Positions 1 through 7,980 are shown, counted from the first letter of the stretch. The stretch is 64,000 bases of DNA from Polaribacter haliotis (GCF_014784055.1 NZ_CP061813.1:2304001-2368000), one strand, 5' to 3'. The notes: a model not told the origin generated them from the sequence alone. Program-made: numbers and translations.

Positions 1-378
1 TTATACAACAAATTAGGAACGTTAGAAAAAGAAGAGGAATTACAAACTTTTGAAAAAGAAATTATAGATAGATTTGGCGAATTTCCAACCCAAGTTGAAG
101 ATTTGTTGGATTCTGTAAGAATAAAATGGCTTGCCAAAGAATTGGGGTTAGAGAAAATTATTCTGAAACAAAAAAGAATGCTTGGCTATTTTGTTTCGAA
201 TCAACAAAGTGATTTTTACCAAACTGAAGCTTTTTCTCGCATGTTAAAATACGTGCAACAAAACCCAAAAAGTTGTGTGATGAAAGAGAAAGAAACTAAA
301 AACGGTTTGCGATTACTAATTACATTTATAAGAATAGATTCTGTAAAAACAGGGTTGAGTATTTTACAGAAAATATAA
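1..378 (+). CDS. mfd: Transcription-repair coupling factor Mfd, C-terminal end (partial)
   Basis: The reading frame is open from the first base and ends in TAA at 376-378, so only the last 125 residues are present. The piece begins with the helical segment containing EIIDRFGEFP and ends in a compact alpha/beta part, which matches the C-terminal regulatory domain (D7) of Mfd. In the full protein this domain masks the UvrA-binding surface until Mfd engages stalled RNA polymerase. The ATPase motors and UvrB-homology region lie outside the window. The next gene starts two bases after the stop, so the two are probably co-transcribed. Identification rests on the D/ERFGxxP segment and overall resemblance and is fairly sure. 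Confidence 0.85.
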   Translation, partial: LYNKLGTLEKEEELQTFEKEIIDRFGEFPTQVEDLLDSVRIKWLAKELGLEKIILKQKRMLGYFVSNQQSDFYQTEAFSRMLKYVQQNPKSCVMKEKETKNGLRLLITFIRIDSVKTGLSILQKI

Positions 379-379
379 A

Positions 380-915
380 ATGGCGTCGATATTTGGTCAT
401 GCTTTCATTTCATTTGCTTTAGGAAAAAGTTTTTCAAAAAAAACCAGACTTGGAAATTATTTACCCTTGCGATTATATGTGCAATTATTCCTGATGCAGA
501 TGTTATTGGATTTCAGTTTAACATTTCTTATGGAAGTTTTTGGGGACATAGAGGTTTTTCTCACTCATTTCTTTTTGCATTAATTTTTGGAGTTCTAGTA
601 ACATTTTTTTTCTTCAAAAAACATTTTTTTACCAAAAAAGGAATTATTTTAATGTTTTTTTTCTTTCTATGTACTGCATCACATTCAATTTTAGATGCAA
701 TGACAACTGGAGGAAAAGGAGTTGCCTTTTTTTCTCCATTTAATAATACTCGCTATTTTTTTCCTTGGAGACCAATTAAAGTTTCGCCAATTGGAATTAT
801 GCGTTTTTTTAGTGAACGAGGTTTAAAAGTTATATATAGCGAACTCATTTGGATTGGAATTCCAAGTATGGTTTATATGCTAATAACATATTTTATAAAA
901 AGAAAAAATAGATAA
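380..915 (+). pseudogene. YdjM-like membrane-bound metal-dependent hydrolase, frameshifted
   Basis: Two overlapping frames together make one protein of about 178 residues of the LexA-regulated YdjM / membrane-bound metal-dependent hydrolase family. Frame 1 (from 380) gives the N-terminus MASIFGHAFISFALGKSFSKK. The family hallmarks follow in the -1 frame: AIIPDADVIGF, SFWGHRGFSHS, then HSILDAMTTGGKG and the SPFNNTRYFFPWRPI block, ending at 915. The shift falls in a run of eight A at 436-443; nine would restore one frame. In the 0 frame the run reads A AAA AAA, a canonical -1 slippery heptamer, so the break could be an indel, a sequencing error or recoding. The histidines and aspartates expected to bind metal are all present. 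The stop overlaps the next start (TAATG). Confidence 0.75.
436..443 (+). other. A8 homopolymer at the frameshift junction
   Basis: Eight consecutive A between tc and cc. The upstream frame reads tcA AAA AAA acc. A one-base slip backward gives the downstream frame AAC CAG ACT TGG, which continues the hydrolase. This is the only place where the two frames can be joined to give the expected family sequence. Confidence 0.7.
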
Positions 916-1772
916 TGCAAAACTCCCATTTAAAAAATATACTCCTATTACTTTTAGCGACCACTTTTATAAGTACTTCTGGAGTTTTAGGTAAATATAT
1001 AAACATGGCTCCAGAAATAATTATCTGGTTTCGCTCTATTTTTGCAGGTGTTTTTTTGTTTATCTATTGTAAATTTAAAAAAGTAGACTTAAAAATAAAA
1101 CAGCGAAAAGATTTAACGCCATTTGTAATTAGTGCATTTTTAATGGCAATACATTGGATTACTTATTTTTATGCATTAAAGCTATCTAATGTTGCTATTG
1201 GAATGCTTTCTATATATACTTTTCCAGTAATTATTGCTTTTTTAGAACCGCTATTTATTAAAACGAAATTCAATCCAATTCATATTTTTTTAGGGCTATT
1301 AGTTTTAACTGGATTGTACATTTTAACACCAGAATTAAGTTTAGAAAATTCCGATTTAAAAGGAATTCTTTTGGGCGTTTTTTCCGCTTTTTGTTATGCG
1401 ATTAGAATCTTAATTCTAAAACAACATGTTGGTAATTACAATGGAAGTATGTTAATGTTTTATCAGACTTTAATTATAAGTATTATGTTGCTTCCTTTAT
1501 TGTTTTTTGGAAATTTCTCTAATTTTCAAAGTCAATTACCATATTTAATTTTATTGGCTTTAATAACTACTGCAATTGGGCACACAATGTTAGTGCATTC
1601 TCTAAAACATTTTTCGGCTTCTACTGCAAGTATAATTAGTAGTATCCAGCCAATTTCTGGAATAATAATTGCGTATTTTGTGTTAACAGAAATTCCAAGT
1701 AAGGCAACATATATTGGAGGTTCGTTAATCTTAGCTACTGTTATTATAGAAAGTTTTCGAAGTAAAAAATAA
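915..1772 (+). CDS. EamA/DMT-family transporter
   Basis: A 285-residue inner membrane protein with about ten hydrophobic helices arranged as two EamA repeats, the usual size for the drug/metabolite transporter superfamily. The first repeat opens with the TFISTSGVLGKYI helix and the second with the SDLKGILLGVFSAFCYAIRI helix; the short loop before it carries a few charged residues. The substrate cannot be told from sequence; relatives export amino acids, nucleobases or other metabolites. It starts at the ATG overlapping the stop of the preceding hydrolase, so it is probably the last gene of an mfd-hydrolase-eamA transcription unit. A bidirectional terminator follows at 1817-1852. Confidence 0.88.
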   Translation: MQNSHLKNILLLLLATTFISTSGVLGKYINMAPEIIIWFRSIFAGVFLFIYCKFKKVDLKIKQRKDLTPFVISAFLMAIHWITYFYALKLSNVAIGMLSIYTFPVIIAFLEPLFIKTKFNPIHIFLGLLVLTGLYILTPELSLENSDLKGILLGVFSAFCYAIRILILKQHVGNYNGSMLMFYQTLIISIMLLPLLFFGNFSNFQSQLPYLILLALITTAIGHTMLVHSLKHFSASTASIISSIQPISGIIIAYFVLTEIPSKATYIGGSLILATVIIESFRSKK

Positions 1773-1816
1773 ATTTATTTTTTATAAGAAACACTTTATA
1801 AATTATCATTTAAAAA

Positions 1817-1852
1817 AAAATGAAATCGCAATTCTCACTACGATTTCATTTT
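1817..1852. terminator. Bidirectional intrinsic terminator
   Basis: Arms 1817-1828 and 1841-1852 are perfect 12-bp complements (AAAATGAAATCG with CGATTTCATTTT) around a 12-nt loop, with A and T tracts on either side. It lies between the convergent eamA-like gene and the secreted protein gene and can serve both. Confidence 0.8.
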
Positions 1853-1878
1853 AAATAATTTACTATATATAATACAAC

Positions 1879-3192
1879 CTATTTCATAGGCACTTTTACG
1901 ATTACAGTTTCTCCTCTACCTTTTTCGTTAGCGATACTTTGTATGGTCCATAAATCTTTAAAATTATCTCCATCTACCATTGTTCCACTATAGTCTCCCC
2001 AAGAAACTCCGTTTGTTGCTCCTCTCCCTTCACCTAAATTTACAATAGTTTTTAAGGTTCCTTTTGGATCATTTGCATATCTAAATGCCATTCTTGGACT
2101 TATAAACATATTTTCATTCGTTTCTTGAAAACCAACTAAAACATCGTTATTAGAATTTACACCAATAGTTGTTTGTATGTAATTTGTACCTTTTCTATAA
2201 ACTAAACCTGTTTGTACAATTGTACCATCTGTTTTTACTTGATGCCATTGAACAGCAGAATTTCCTTCCACATTTACAGCTTGAGAGAACCAAATATAAC
2301 CACCTTGCATTACCAAGTTTTTTGGATTTCTATCTCCAGAAGATGTTTTTTGATCTGTTCCTTTTTGTGGAGATTGTGGAGGATAATTTGTATATTTTAA
2401 ATTATGAAGTTTGTTTCCAACTTCTTCATAAACTGGAGAACCATCTTTTGCAGAAGTTACTTTATTAATAATAAATCGATCTTTTTTAATTGTAAAAAAG
2501 TGTAAATCTTCTGTATCGTCTTGTGTAAAAATAGGATGTCCTAAACTTCCTTTAAAGTGATAGACTGTTGCTGGTTTCCCAGATTTCACTTCTTTCGCAT
2601 TTAAAACAAACGTTCTTTCGTCTCCACCAGGAAAAGAATAAGCAATCCATTTTTTACTATAACCAATACCTCCTCCATCTACACCTTTTGGTGCTGGAAC
2701 AGGATAAACATTCCAAGCTTTGTTTGGATTATCCGTTTCTGAAACAGCGACATTTACTGGCTTCTTTTTTGCTTTATCCCAAGGATTCCATAAGTCGAAA
2801 ACAAACATTTTGTTGTGTGCATCGTAATACATTTTTGGGTCAATTCCGTTGTTGAAACATCTTTGAGATGCACCATCAATAAAATTTCCTTTTTTGTCGT
2901 AAATAACCAAACCAGAATTAGAACCATGTAAAATATAGCCTCCACCAATTGCAATTTGCGGATCTACTTGTCTGTTTCCATCCATACTTCCATTAAACTG
3001 CATGTAACCATTTACTGTTTTAGGATTTCCACCTTGTACACGTTGTTTACAGTCATCATTTCTAAATTCATTTTTATGAATTGGAGTAATTACTTCGGTT
3101 CTAGAAGGTGTTATTTGATTTTGTGCGGATACTACTGTAGAAACTGATAAGGCAATTCCTAAAATAGCGACTATTTTTTTTGTGAATGTCAT
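1879..3192 (-). CDS. Secreted protein, probably beta-propeller-like, unknown function
   Basis: A 437-residue protein with a clear signal peptide (KKIVAILGIALSVSTVVSA, cleavage near residue 23). The mature part has recurrent short blocks such as VDPQIAIGGGYILHGSNS, GLVIYDKKGN, DPKMYYDAHNKMFVFDLW and WIAYSF, each a strand pair with a turn. That pattern is common in sialidase-like or other beta-propeller proteins that read out DPQ-type calcium or turn motifs. There is no T9SS sorting domain at the C-terminus, so it is probably periplasmic or released by another route. It stands alone between a terminator and the Flavo-1-like element. I do not recognise a catalytic site. Confidence 0.7.
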   Translation of the reverse strand: MTFTKKIVAILGIALSVSTVVSAQNQITPSRTEVITPIHKNEFRNDDCKQRVQGGNPKTVNGYMQFNGSMDGNRQVDPQIAIGGGYILHGSNSGLVIYDKKGNFIDGASQRCFNNGIDPKMYYDAHNKMFVFDLWNPWDKAKKKPVNVAVSETDNPNKAWNVYPVPAPKGVDGGGIGYSKKWIAYSFPGGDERTFVLNAKEVKSGKPATVYHFKGSLGHPIFTQDDTEDLHFFTIKKDRFIINKVTSAKDGSPVYEEVGNKLHNLKYTNYPPQSPQKGTDQKTSSGDRNPKNLVMQGGYIWFSQAVNVEGNSAVQWHQVKTDGTIVQTGLVYRKGTNYIQTTIGVNSNNDVLVGFQETNENMFISPRMAFRYANDPKGTLKTIVNLGEGRGATNGVSWGDYSGTMVDGDNFKDLWTIQSIANEKGRGETVIVKVPMK

Positions 3193-3421
3193 ACGTCTTT
3201 TTGTAAAGTGATTGATGCTATTAAATTATGTTTTTGTTTTTTCAAATTTCTTAAATAAATAGCTTTTAAAGGGGCGAAAATTTATGCAATTATGGGAGTT
3301 ATAATGGGCGCAAGAAAATTTTATTTTTTTTAAAAAAGAGGTTTATTATTTGATTTTGTGTTCTTTAGAATTTATATAATTAACTCCTTGTTATTCCTGT
3401 AAAGAAGTTTGCAAACAAGTT

Positions 3422-3510
3422 TAGCCCAGATTGAACGACATGTTTGAGCTCTTTTTTATTCTTTTTTGAATAAAAAAAGCGAGTAGTGAAAGCTGGAAAT
3501 AGCTCCTAAA
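3422..3510 (+). ncRNA. Flavo-1-like structured intergenic element
   Basis: The block opens with TAGCCCAGATTGAA and closes with GCGAGTAGTGAAAGC-TGG-AAATAGCTCC, a combination that recurs between genes in many Flavobacteriaceae genomes as I know them. The termini pair: AGC at 3423-3425 with GCT at 3502-3504, then CCAG at 3426-3429 with CTGG at 3493-3496, leaving an AAATA bulge. Inside is a strong hairpin, 3452-3461 with 3468-3477, closing on a T6 loop. From memory this resembles the Flavo-1 RNA motif, which has no assigned function. It could equally be a mobile palindromic DNA element. The strand is given by the closing box and is tentative. Confidence 0.55.
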
Positions 3511-3540
3511 AAAAAGACATCTTTTTAAAAATGAAGTATG

Positions 3541-3566
3541 GATTCCTGCCTTCGCAGGAATGACAT
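3541..3566. repeat. Short palindromic intergenic repeat (ATTCCTGC-nn-GCAGGAAT type)
   Basis: ATTCCTGCCTTCGCAGGAAT is an inverted repeat followed by GACAT. Near-identical copies are widespread between genes in Flavobacteriaceae. Only one copy is in this window. Confidence 0.6.
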
Positions 3567-3609
3567 TGTGAGTTTAAAATTTGAGTGAGAGATAAAAAAA
3601 CACTTGGTA

Positions 3610-4677
3610 TTAAAACAACTCTTTATTACTAATATCTAAATAGTTACGCTTTACAAATGCGAGAATTGTTTCGAGAATTTCGCCCATATTTTCGCAATCT
3701 TTAAACTTTACATCTCCCACATATTTTATTAAATGAGATTTTAAAAGTTCTACGTTTTCTGGGAAAGAAATCGTGTCTGCTTTCATGCATTTAATTAAAC
3801 GTGCAGTTCTTCTTGGTGCAGTAATCATCCTTTTTGCCATGAAAGAACGTTCTTCTATTTTATATTGTCTTATGGAATTGTTTTTTAGTTTTTTACCAAC
3901 CATTTCTATCATCTTAAAGTTCTCTTTCATGAACTGTAAGTTGTAAACTTTTAGGTTTCCTTCGAAAGATTGTTGATCGAAATCTATGGCTCTAATCTTA
4001 TAAATAATATGGTCGAAATCGTGCGTTGGTGTAATTACATAGTTGTAAGAACGCATATCACCCAACAAGCGCACCAAACAACGTTCTTTAAATTTTACAA
4101 ATTCTTTGGCGATTTGAGATTTTTCTAATTCTGTACAATGTGGCAAGAAATCTCGCATAAAGTCGTCTCCAGGAATTCCTGCAATATGTTCTTCTATTAA
4201 AGTGTCTTTGTAAACCAGAAAGTTCATGTTATGAGGAGAAAGTATATGTTCTAATTCCAAACCATAAACTCTAGAAGCATCCGCCTTTTTTACATAAAAA
4301 TAGGTGAAATTATCATTTAAAATATTTCTAATTTTTATTCTGAATGGTTTCGAATTACCAAACGTACAGTAATCAATAGCATCTACATTTAAAAAGGGTA
4401 TTGCATCGTCATTTCCATCTGAATGCAACATTGTATAGACTTTCTTAAGGCTTTTATCAATCTCGTTTCTATCGGAATCTGAGTAATAGGTACGAATCCA
4501 AAGTGTGTCTTCATCATTTTTATCATAGACAGTTACTGAGCCTTGAAAACGCAATAAATCGTCATAACAAATAGAATTTTTCATGTTTCTATTGTAGTTT
4601 TTTAGATATGCATGCAACATTTCATTTATGGGAAATGAAGGCTTTTTCTTGGACATCAATTTTTTTTCTACTGCCAT
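3610..4677 (-). CDS. Conserved hypothetical protein with a kinase-fold-like catalytic pattern
   Basis: A 355-residue cytoplasmic protein without signal peptide or membrane helix. I do not recognise the family by name. Spacing of several residues resembles the protein-kinase/aminoglycoside-phosphotransferase fold: lysines in YFYVKKA (about 130-131), an acidic residue in the following helix (ELEHIL, about 141), a hinge-like stretch FLVYKDTLIEEHIAG (about 154-167), RLLGDMRSYNYVI (about 203-215, Gly-Asp-x4-Asn as in HGDxxxxN) and RAIDFDQQSF (about 229-238, as in the DFG/IDFD metal site). The His of HGD is Leu here, so activity is uncertain. A -7 box TATTTTTG lies at 4701-4708, giving a leader of about 20 nt and supporting the ATG at 4677. 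Confidence 0.7.
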   Translation of the reverse strand: MAVEKKLMSKKKPSFPINEMLHAYLKNYNRNMKNSICYDDLLRFQGSVTVYDKNDEDTLWIRTYYSDSDRNEIDKSLKKVYTMLHSDGNDDAIPFLNVDAIDYCTFGNSKPFRIKIRNILNDNFTYFYVKKADASRVYGLELEHILSPHNMNFLVYKDTLIEEHIAGIPGDDFMRDFLPHCTELEKSQIAKEFVKFKERCLVRLLGDMRSYNYVITPTHDFDHIIYKIRAIDFDQQSFEGNLKVYNLQFMKENFKMIEMVGKKLKNNSIRQYKIEERSFMAKRMITAPRRTARLIKCMKADTISFPENVELLKSHLIKYVGDVKFKDCENMGEILETILAFVKRNYLDISNKELF

Positions 4678-4700
4678 CTCTCTTTTCTATTGATTTTTCT

Positions 4701-4708
4701 CAAAAATA
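4701..4708 (-). promoter_or_regulatory. Promoter -7 box of the kinase-like gene
   Basis: TATTTTTG on the minus strand fits TAnnTTTG, about 24 nt upstream of the ATG at 4677. No clear -33 TTG is seen. Confidence 0.5.
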
Positions 4709-4742
4709 AGAATAATTAAAGGATTATTTTAAAACGAATTAT

Positions 4743-5861
4743 TTAAATCAGTTCAAATAATTTTCCAGGTAAAGGTTTTAAAACTCCTTTCATTTCCATC
4801 TGTAATAAAATAGATGATAATTGATAAATAGGAATATTACATTCCAAAGAAATTACATCTAATAATTGTTGCCCTTTTTGGTGTAACAAATCGTAAATTT
4901 TTTGCTCGTTTTCATTCAACTCCACAAATAATTGTTTTTGAATGGGTTTGGGTTTTTCTTGAATGTCCCAATTTAGCATTTTTACAATATCTTCTGCTGA
5001 AGTTAATAATTGCGCTCTGTTATTTTTGATAAGGTTATTACAACCTTTGCTATAAATATCTGTGGTTCTTCCAGGAACTGCAAAAACGTCTCTATCGTAA
5101 GAATTGGCAATATCTGCAGTTACTAAAGAACCTCCTTTTTCTGCAGATTCTATAATTATAGTTGCTTTAGAAATTCCTGCAACAATTCTGTTTCGTTTTA
5201 AAAAATTTTCTCTTAAAGGTGTTTCTTGGTGCCAAAATTCGGTTAGAAATCCACCATTTTCATTTACTTGATTGATGTATTTTTTATGAACTTTAGGATA
5301 AATTTCTTCTAAACCATGTGCTAAAACTGCAATTGTTTGTAGCTTATTTTTAACGGCTGCTTTGTGCGCACAAATATCTACTCCGTAAGCAAAACCACTT
5401 ACAATTATTGGATTGTGTTCTGCTAAATCGTCTACAAGTTTGTTACAAAAATCTCGTCCATAAGAACTCATGTTTCTTGTACCAACGATTGAAATAATTT
5501 TATCATTCGAAAAATCGATATTTCCATCTTTAAATAACAAAATTGGGCTGTCTATACAATGTTGTAAATTGCTTGGATAATCGTTATCCAGAAAATAGGA
5601 ATAATTAATATTATTATCTAGAATATATTTTAGCTCTTGTTCTGCAGATTTGACGTTTTTAGCATCAAAAAGATGTTTTAAAACGTGATTTCCAATTCCG
5701 TTTATTTTTGATAAAGTTGTCGCTTTTTCATTGAAAATTTCAGAGACATCTCCCACATTTACAATGAGTTTCTTTGCCAAAATATCGCCAACAGCTTTAC
5801 TTTTCTGCAATCGTAAAATAGCGAGTAATTTTTCTTCTTCCAACACATAACAATTTGACAA
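4743..5861 (-). CDS. dprA: DNA processing protein DprA
   Basis: A 372-residue member of the DprA/Smf family, which binds incoming single-stranded DNA during natural transformation and loads RecA. An N-terminal helix-hairpin-helix-like region (to about 70) is followed by the Rossmann domain. That domain shows SIVGTRNMSSYG, IIVSGFAYGVDICAHKAA, GGFLTE, ENFLKRNRIVAGIS, AEKGGSLVTA and the final VPG. A C-terminal winged helix (about 310-372) is also typical. The longest start is TTG at 5861; in-frame GTG and TTG at 5846 and 5843 would place the start directly before the conserved EEEKLL, so the start is uncertain by six residues. It is transcribed divergently from the HU/SPOR gene. The RecA-interaction function is family knowledge. 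Confidence 0.92.
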   Translation of the reverse strand: MSNCYVLEEEKLLAILRLQKSKAVGDILAKKLIVNVGDVSEIFNEKATTLSKINGIGNHVLKHLFDAKNVKSAEQELKYILDNNINYSYFLDNDYPSNLQHCIDSPILLFKDGNIDFSNDKIISIVGTRNMSSYGRDFCNKLVDDLAEHNPIIVSGFAYGVDICAHKAAVKNKLQTIAVLAHGLEEIYPKVHKKYINQVNENGGFLTEFWHQETPLRENFLKRNRIVAGISKATIIIESAEKGGSLVTADIANSYDRDVFAVPGRTTDIYSKGCNNLIKNNRAQLLTSAEDIVKMLNWDIQEKPKPIQKQLFVELNENEQKIYDLLHQKGQQLLDVISLECNIPIYQLSSILLQMEMKGVLKPLPGKLFELI

Positions 5862-5904
5862 CCAAGATATAAAAAAATTGTTGATAATTTTTAGAGAACT
5901 TTCT

Positions 5905-5933
5905 TTTGTGAAACCCCAAAACTTATATATTTG
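5905..5933 (+). promoter_or_regulatory. Promoter of the HU/SPOR gene
   Basis: TTTG at 5905-5908, 17 bp, then TATATTTG at 5926-5933, a full match to the Bacteroidota consensus. The ATG at 5939 begins only 5 nt after the box, so the mRNA is leaderless or nearly so. Confidence 0.7.
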
Positions 5934-5938
5934 TTACA

Positions 5939-6850
5939 ATGAATTTAGCCAACTACATAAACGATTTATTATACAGATACGATTGCGTAATTGTTCCAGA
6001 TTTTGGAGGATTTGTAACCAATAGAATTGGTGCAAAATTAAATGAGAATACTCATACTTTTTATCCGCCAACGAAACAAATAACGTTTAATAGTCATCTA
6101 CAACATAATGATGGTTTATTGGCAAATTACATTGCTTCTACCGAAAACATTTCTTTCGAAAAGGCTTCTACTGCTATTTCTTTGTCTGTAATTAAGTGGC
6201 AAAACGAAATTCAGACTAAAACTGTAAGTCTTAAAAATTTAGGAACTATTTCCCTAAATGAAACGCAACAAATTGTTTTTGAACCAACTAAAGAAGTTAA
6301 TTTCTTAACAGAATCTTTTGGATTATCTACTTTAGAATCTTCCGCAATTAAAAGATATAAAGAACAAGTAAAACCTTTAGTTCCTGTTACTAAAACTGAT
6401 GACAAAAAAGGCGTTCCTGCATTTATAAAATATGCTGCAACTGCTGCAATTTTATTAACATTAGGTTTTGCAGGTTACAATGGTTATCAACAAAACAAGC
6501 AAAAAGAAGTTTTGGCAACCCAGCAAGAAGCGTTGGATAAAAAAATACAATCTGCAACTTTTGTAATTTCTAACCCATTACCTACAATTGAGTTGAATGT
6601 TGCTAAAGAAATTGTAAAACCTTATCATGTTGTTGCTGGTGCATTTCAGTTTCCTGAAAACGCTGCTAAAAAGGTAAAACAGTTAAAAGCGAAAGGATTT
6701 GATGCTAAGATTATTGGAGTTAATAAATGGGGTTTAACTCAGGTAACTTACAATAGTTATGCTGATAAAAATAAGGCGATTAACAGTTTAAATAAAATTA
6801 AGAGAACTGTTTCTAAAGATGCTTGGTTGCTTATAAATACTCCAAAATAA
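5939..6850 (+). CDS. HU-CCDC81 / SPOR-domain protein
   Basis: A 303-residue protein with three parts. Residues 1-120 resemble the bacterial HU-CCDC81 region (starts MNLANYINDLLYRYDCVIVP, then GFVTN and HNDGLLANYI). A single membrane helix lies at about 163-184 (KYAATAAILLTLGFAGYNGY). A C-terminal SPOR domain covers about 226-300 (YHVVAGAFQFPENAAKK, then KWGLTQVTYNSY). SPOR domains bind denuded glycan at the division septum, and the HU-like part faces the cytoplasm, so the protein may connect the nucleoid or cytoplasm with the septal wall; that link is inference. This architecture is characteristic of Bacteroidota. It lies divergent to dprA with its own promoter. Confidence 0.88.
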   Translation: MNLANYINDLLYRYDCVIVPDFGGFVTNRIGAKLNENTHTFYPPTKQITFNSHLQHNDGLLANYIASTENISFEKASTAISLSVIKWQNEIQTKTVSLKNLGTISLNETQQIVFEPTKEVNFLTESFGLSTLESSAIKRYKEQVKPLVPVTKTDDKKGVPAFIKYAATAAILLTLGFAGYNGYQQNKQKEVLATQQEALDKKIQSATFVISNPLPTIELNVAKEIVKPYHVVAGAFQFPENAAKKVKQLKAKGFDAKIIGVNKWGLTQVTYNSYADKNKAINSLNKIKRTVSKDAWLLINTPK

Positions 6851-6899
6851 TTTACCTTTTCTTTATACTTTTTGCCTTCACTTTTAACTAAGTGATTAC

Positions 6900-6907
6900 T
6901 ATCTTTG
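6900..6907 (+). promoter_or_regulatory. Promoter -7 box of the thioesterase gene
   Basis: TATCTTTG fits TAnnTTTG. The last three bases (TTG, 6905-6907) could be mistaken for a start codon in frame with the gene, but they belong to the promoter. The ATG at 6926 then has a leader of roughly 14 nt. Confidence 0.65.
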
Positions 6908-6925
6908 CGAAAAATTTATTTTTTG

Positions 6926-7435
6926 ATGGAAACAAAAACACCTAAAGATTCTTTAACCATTTTAACAGATTTAGTTTTACCTGGAGATACTAATTATTTA
7001 GACAATCTTTTTGGTGGAGAGTTATTGGCTAGAATGGATAGAGCTTGTAGCATTGCAGCAAGAAGACACTCTAGAAGAATTGTAGTAACAGCATCTGTAA
7101 ACCATGTTGCATTTAACAAATCTGTGCCAGTTGGAAGTGTAGTTACAGTAGAAGCTAAAGTTTCTAGGGCATTTAAATCTTCAATGGAAATTTATGTTGA
7201 TGTTTGGATTGAAGACAGACAATCTGGACAGAAAACAAAAGTAAATGAAGGTATTTATACTTTTGTTGCTGTCGATGAAACAGGGAAACCTGTTCAAATT
7301 CCGCAAATTATTGCAGAAACAGATTTAGAAAAAGAACGTTATGAAGGTGCTCTAAGGCGTAAACAATTAAGTTTGGTTTTGGCTGGTAAATTAAATCCTA
7401 ATGAAGCCACAGAATTAAAAGCATTATTTAATTAA
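6926..7435 (+). CDS. Acyl-CoA thioesterase, hotdog fold
   Basis: A 169-residue hotdog-fold thioesterase of the BFIT/YciA acyl-CoA hydrolase type, which releases CoA from fatty acyl-CoA in the cytoplasm. Visible family blocks are LPGDTNYLDNLFGGELLARMD (the N-terminal hotdog helix), ARRHSRRIVVTASVNHVAF and the core strand VGSVVTVEAKVSRAFKSSMEI. The C-terminus KLNPNEATELKALF is typical in this phylum. I chose ATG 6926 rather than TTG 6905 because the latter lies inside a -7 box. The MscS gene starts 7 bp downstream and is probably co-transcribed. Chain-length preference cannot be read from the sequence. Confidence 0.85.
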   Translation: METKTPKDSLTILTDLVLPGDTNYLDNLFGGELLARMDRACSIAARRHSRRIVVTASVNHVAFNKSVPVGSVVTVEAKVSRAFKSSMEIYVDVWIEDRQSGQKTKVNEGIYTFVAVDETGKPVQIPQIIAETDLEKERYEGALRRKQLSLVLAGKLNPNEATELKALFN

Positions 7436-7442
7436 TATTATT

Positions 7443-7946
7443 ATGGAATTTTTTAACCACTATAAATTTATTGGAACTATTCTTGTTTTTGTTGTTGCTA
7501 TTTTTACAAGATGGGCAATTACAAAATCTTTACGAAAAATTCAATTGAAATTCGGTTTTCAAAAAGCGAGAATATTAGTAACAAATAAAATTATTACAAT
7601 TCTAATTTATGTAACTGTTATAATTGTAGTTGCCTTTATTTGGGGTGTTGACGAGAAACAATTACTAATTTATGTTTCCTCTTTTTTAACCATTTTAGGA
7701 ATTGCATTTTTTGCACAATGGTCTATACTTTCTAACATTACTGCTGGTATTATTCTATTTGTAAATTATCCCGTAAAAATTGGAGATACAATTACTGTTT
7801 TAGAAAAAGACAATAATATTACTGGAGAAATTAGAGATATTGGTGCTTTTTTTATCACTTTAAGAACCCCAGAAAAAGAATTAATTACATTACCAAATTC
7901 TATTATTCTTCAAAAAAGTATAAAATATTTTCCACAACCAGATTAA
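7443..7946 (+). CDS. Small MscS-family mechanosensitive channel
   Basis: A 167-residue membrane protein: two hydrophobic helices (about 10-25 and 50-70), a pore-lining helix rich in small residues (SFLTILGIAFFAQWSILSNITAGIILF, about 79-105) and an MscS beta domain with FVNYPVKIGDTITV and a PNSIILQKSIKYFP end. It lacks the C-terminal cytoplasmic cage of full MscS (286 residues in E. coli), a minimal form often seen in Bacteroidota. It would let ions leave under membrane tension; gating by this short form is inference. It follows the thioesterase and ends before a strong bidirectional terminator. Confidence 0.82.
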   Translation: MEFFNHYKFIGTILVFVVAIFTRWAITKSLRKIQLKFGFQKARILVTNKIITILIYVTVIIVVAFIWGVDEKQLLIYVSSFLTILGIAFFAQWSILSNITAGIILFVNYPVKIGDTITVLEKDNNITGEIRDIGAFFITLRTPEKELITLPNSIILQKSIKYFPQPD

Positions 7947-7980
7947 TTAATCTTTTGCTTGATATAAAATATATAAAAAA

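Larger units (their letters stand above)
3193..3609. other. 417-bp intergenic region with repeats, no gene seen
   Basis: No credible open frame is present on either strand. The left 230 bp are AT-rich and must hold the promoter of the minus-strand secreted protein gene, though I cannot place its -7 box. The right part holds a Flavo-1-like structured element (3422-3510) and a separate short palindromic repeat (3541-3566). Confidence 0.7.

Noticed and set aside
2169..3147. Several plus-strand open frames of 60-100 codons
   Set aside because: They lie antisense within the secreted protein gene, are rich in Leu/Phe/Tyr in the way of antisense AT-rich coding DNA, and have no promoter.
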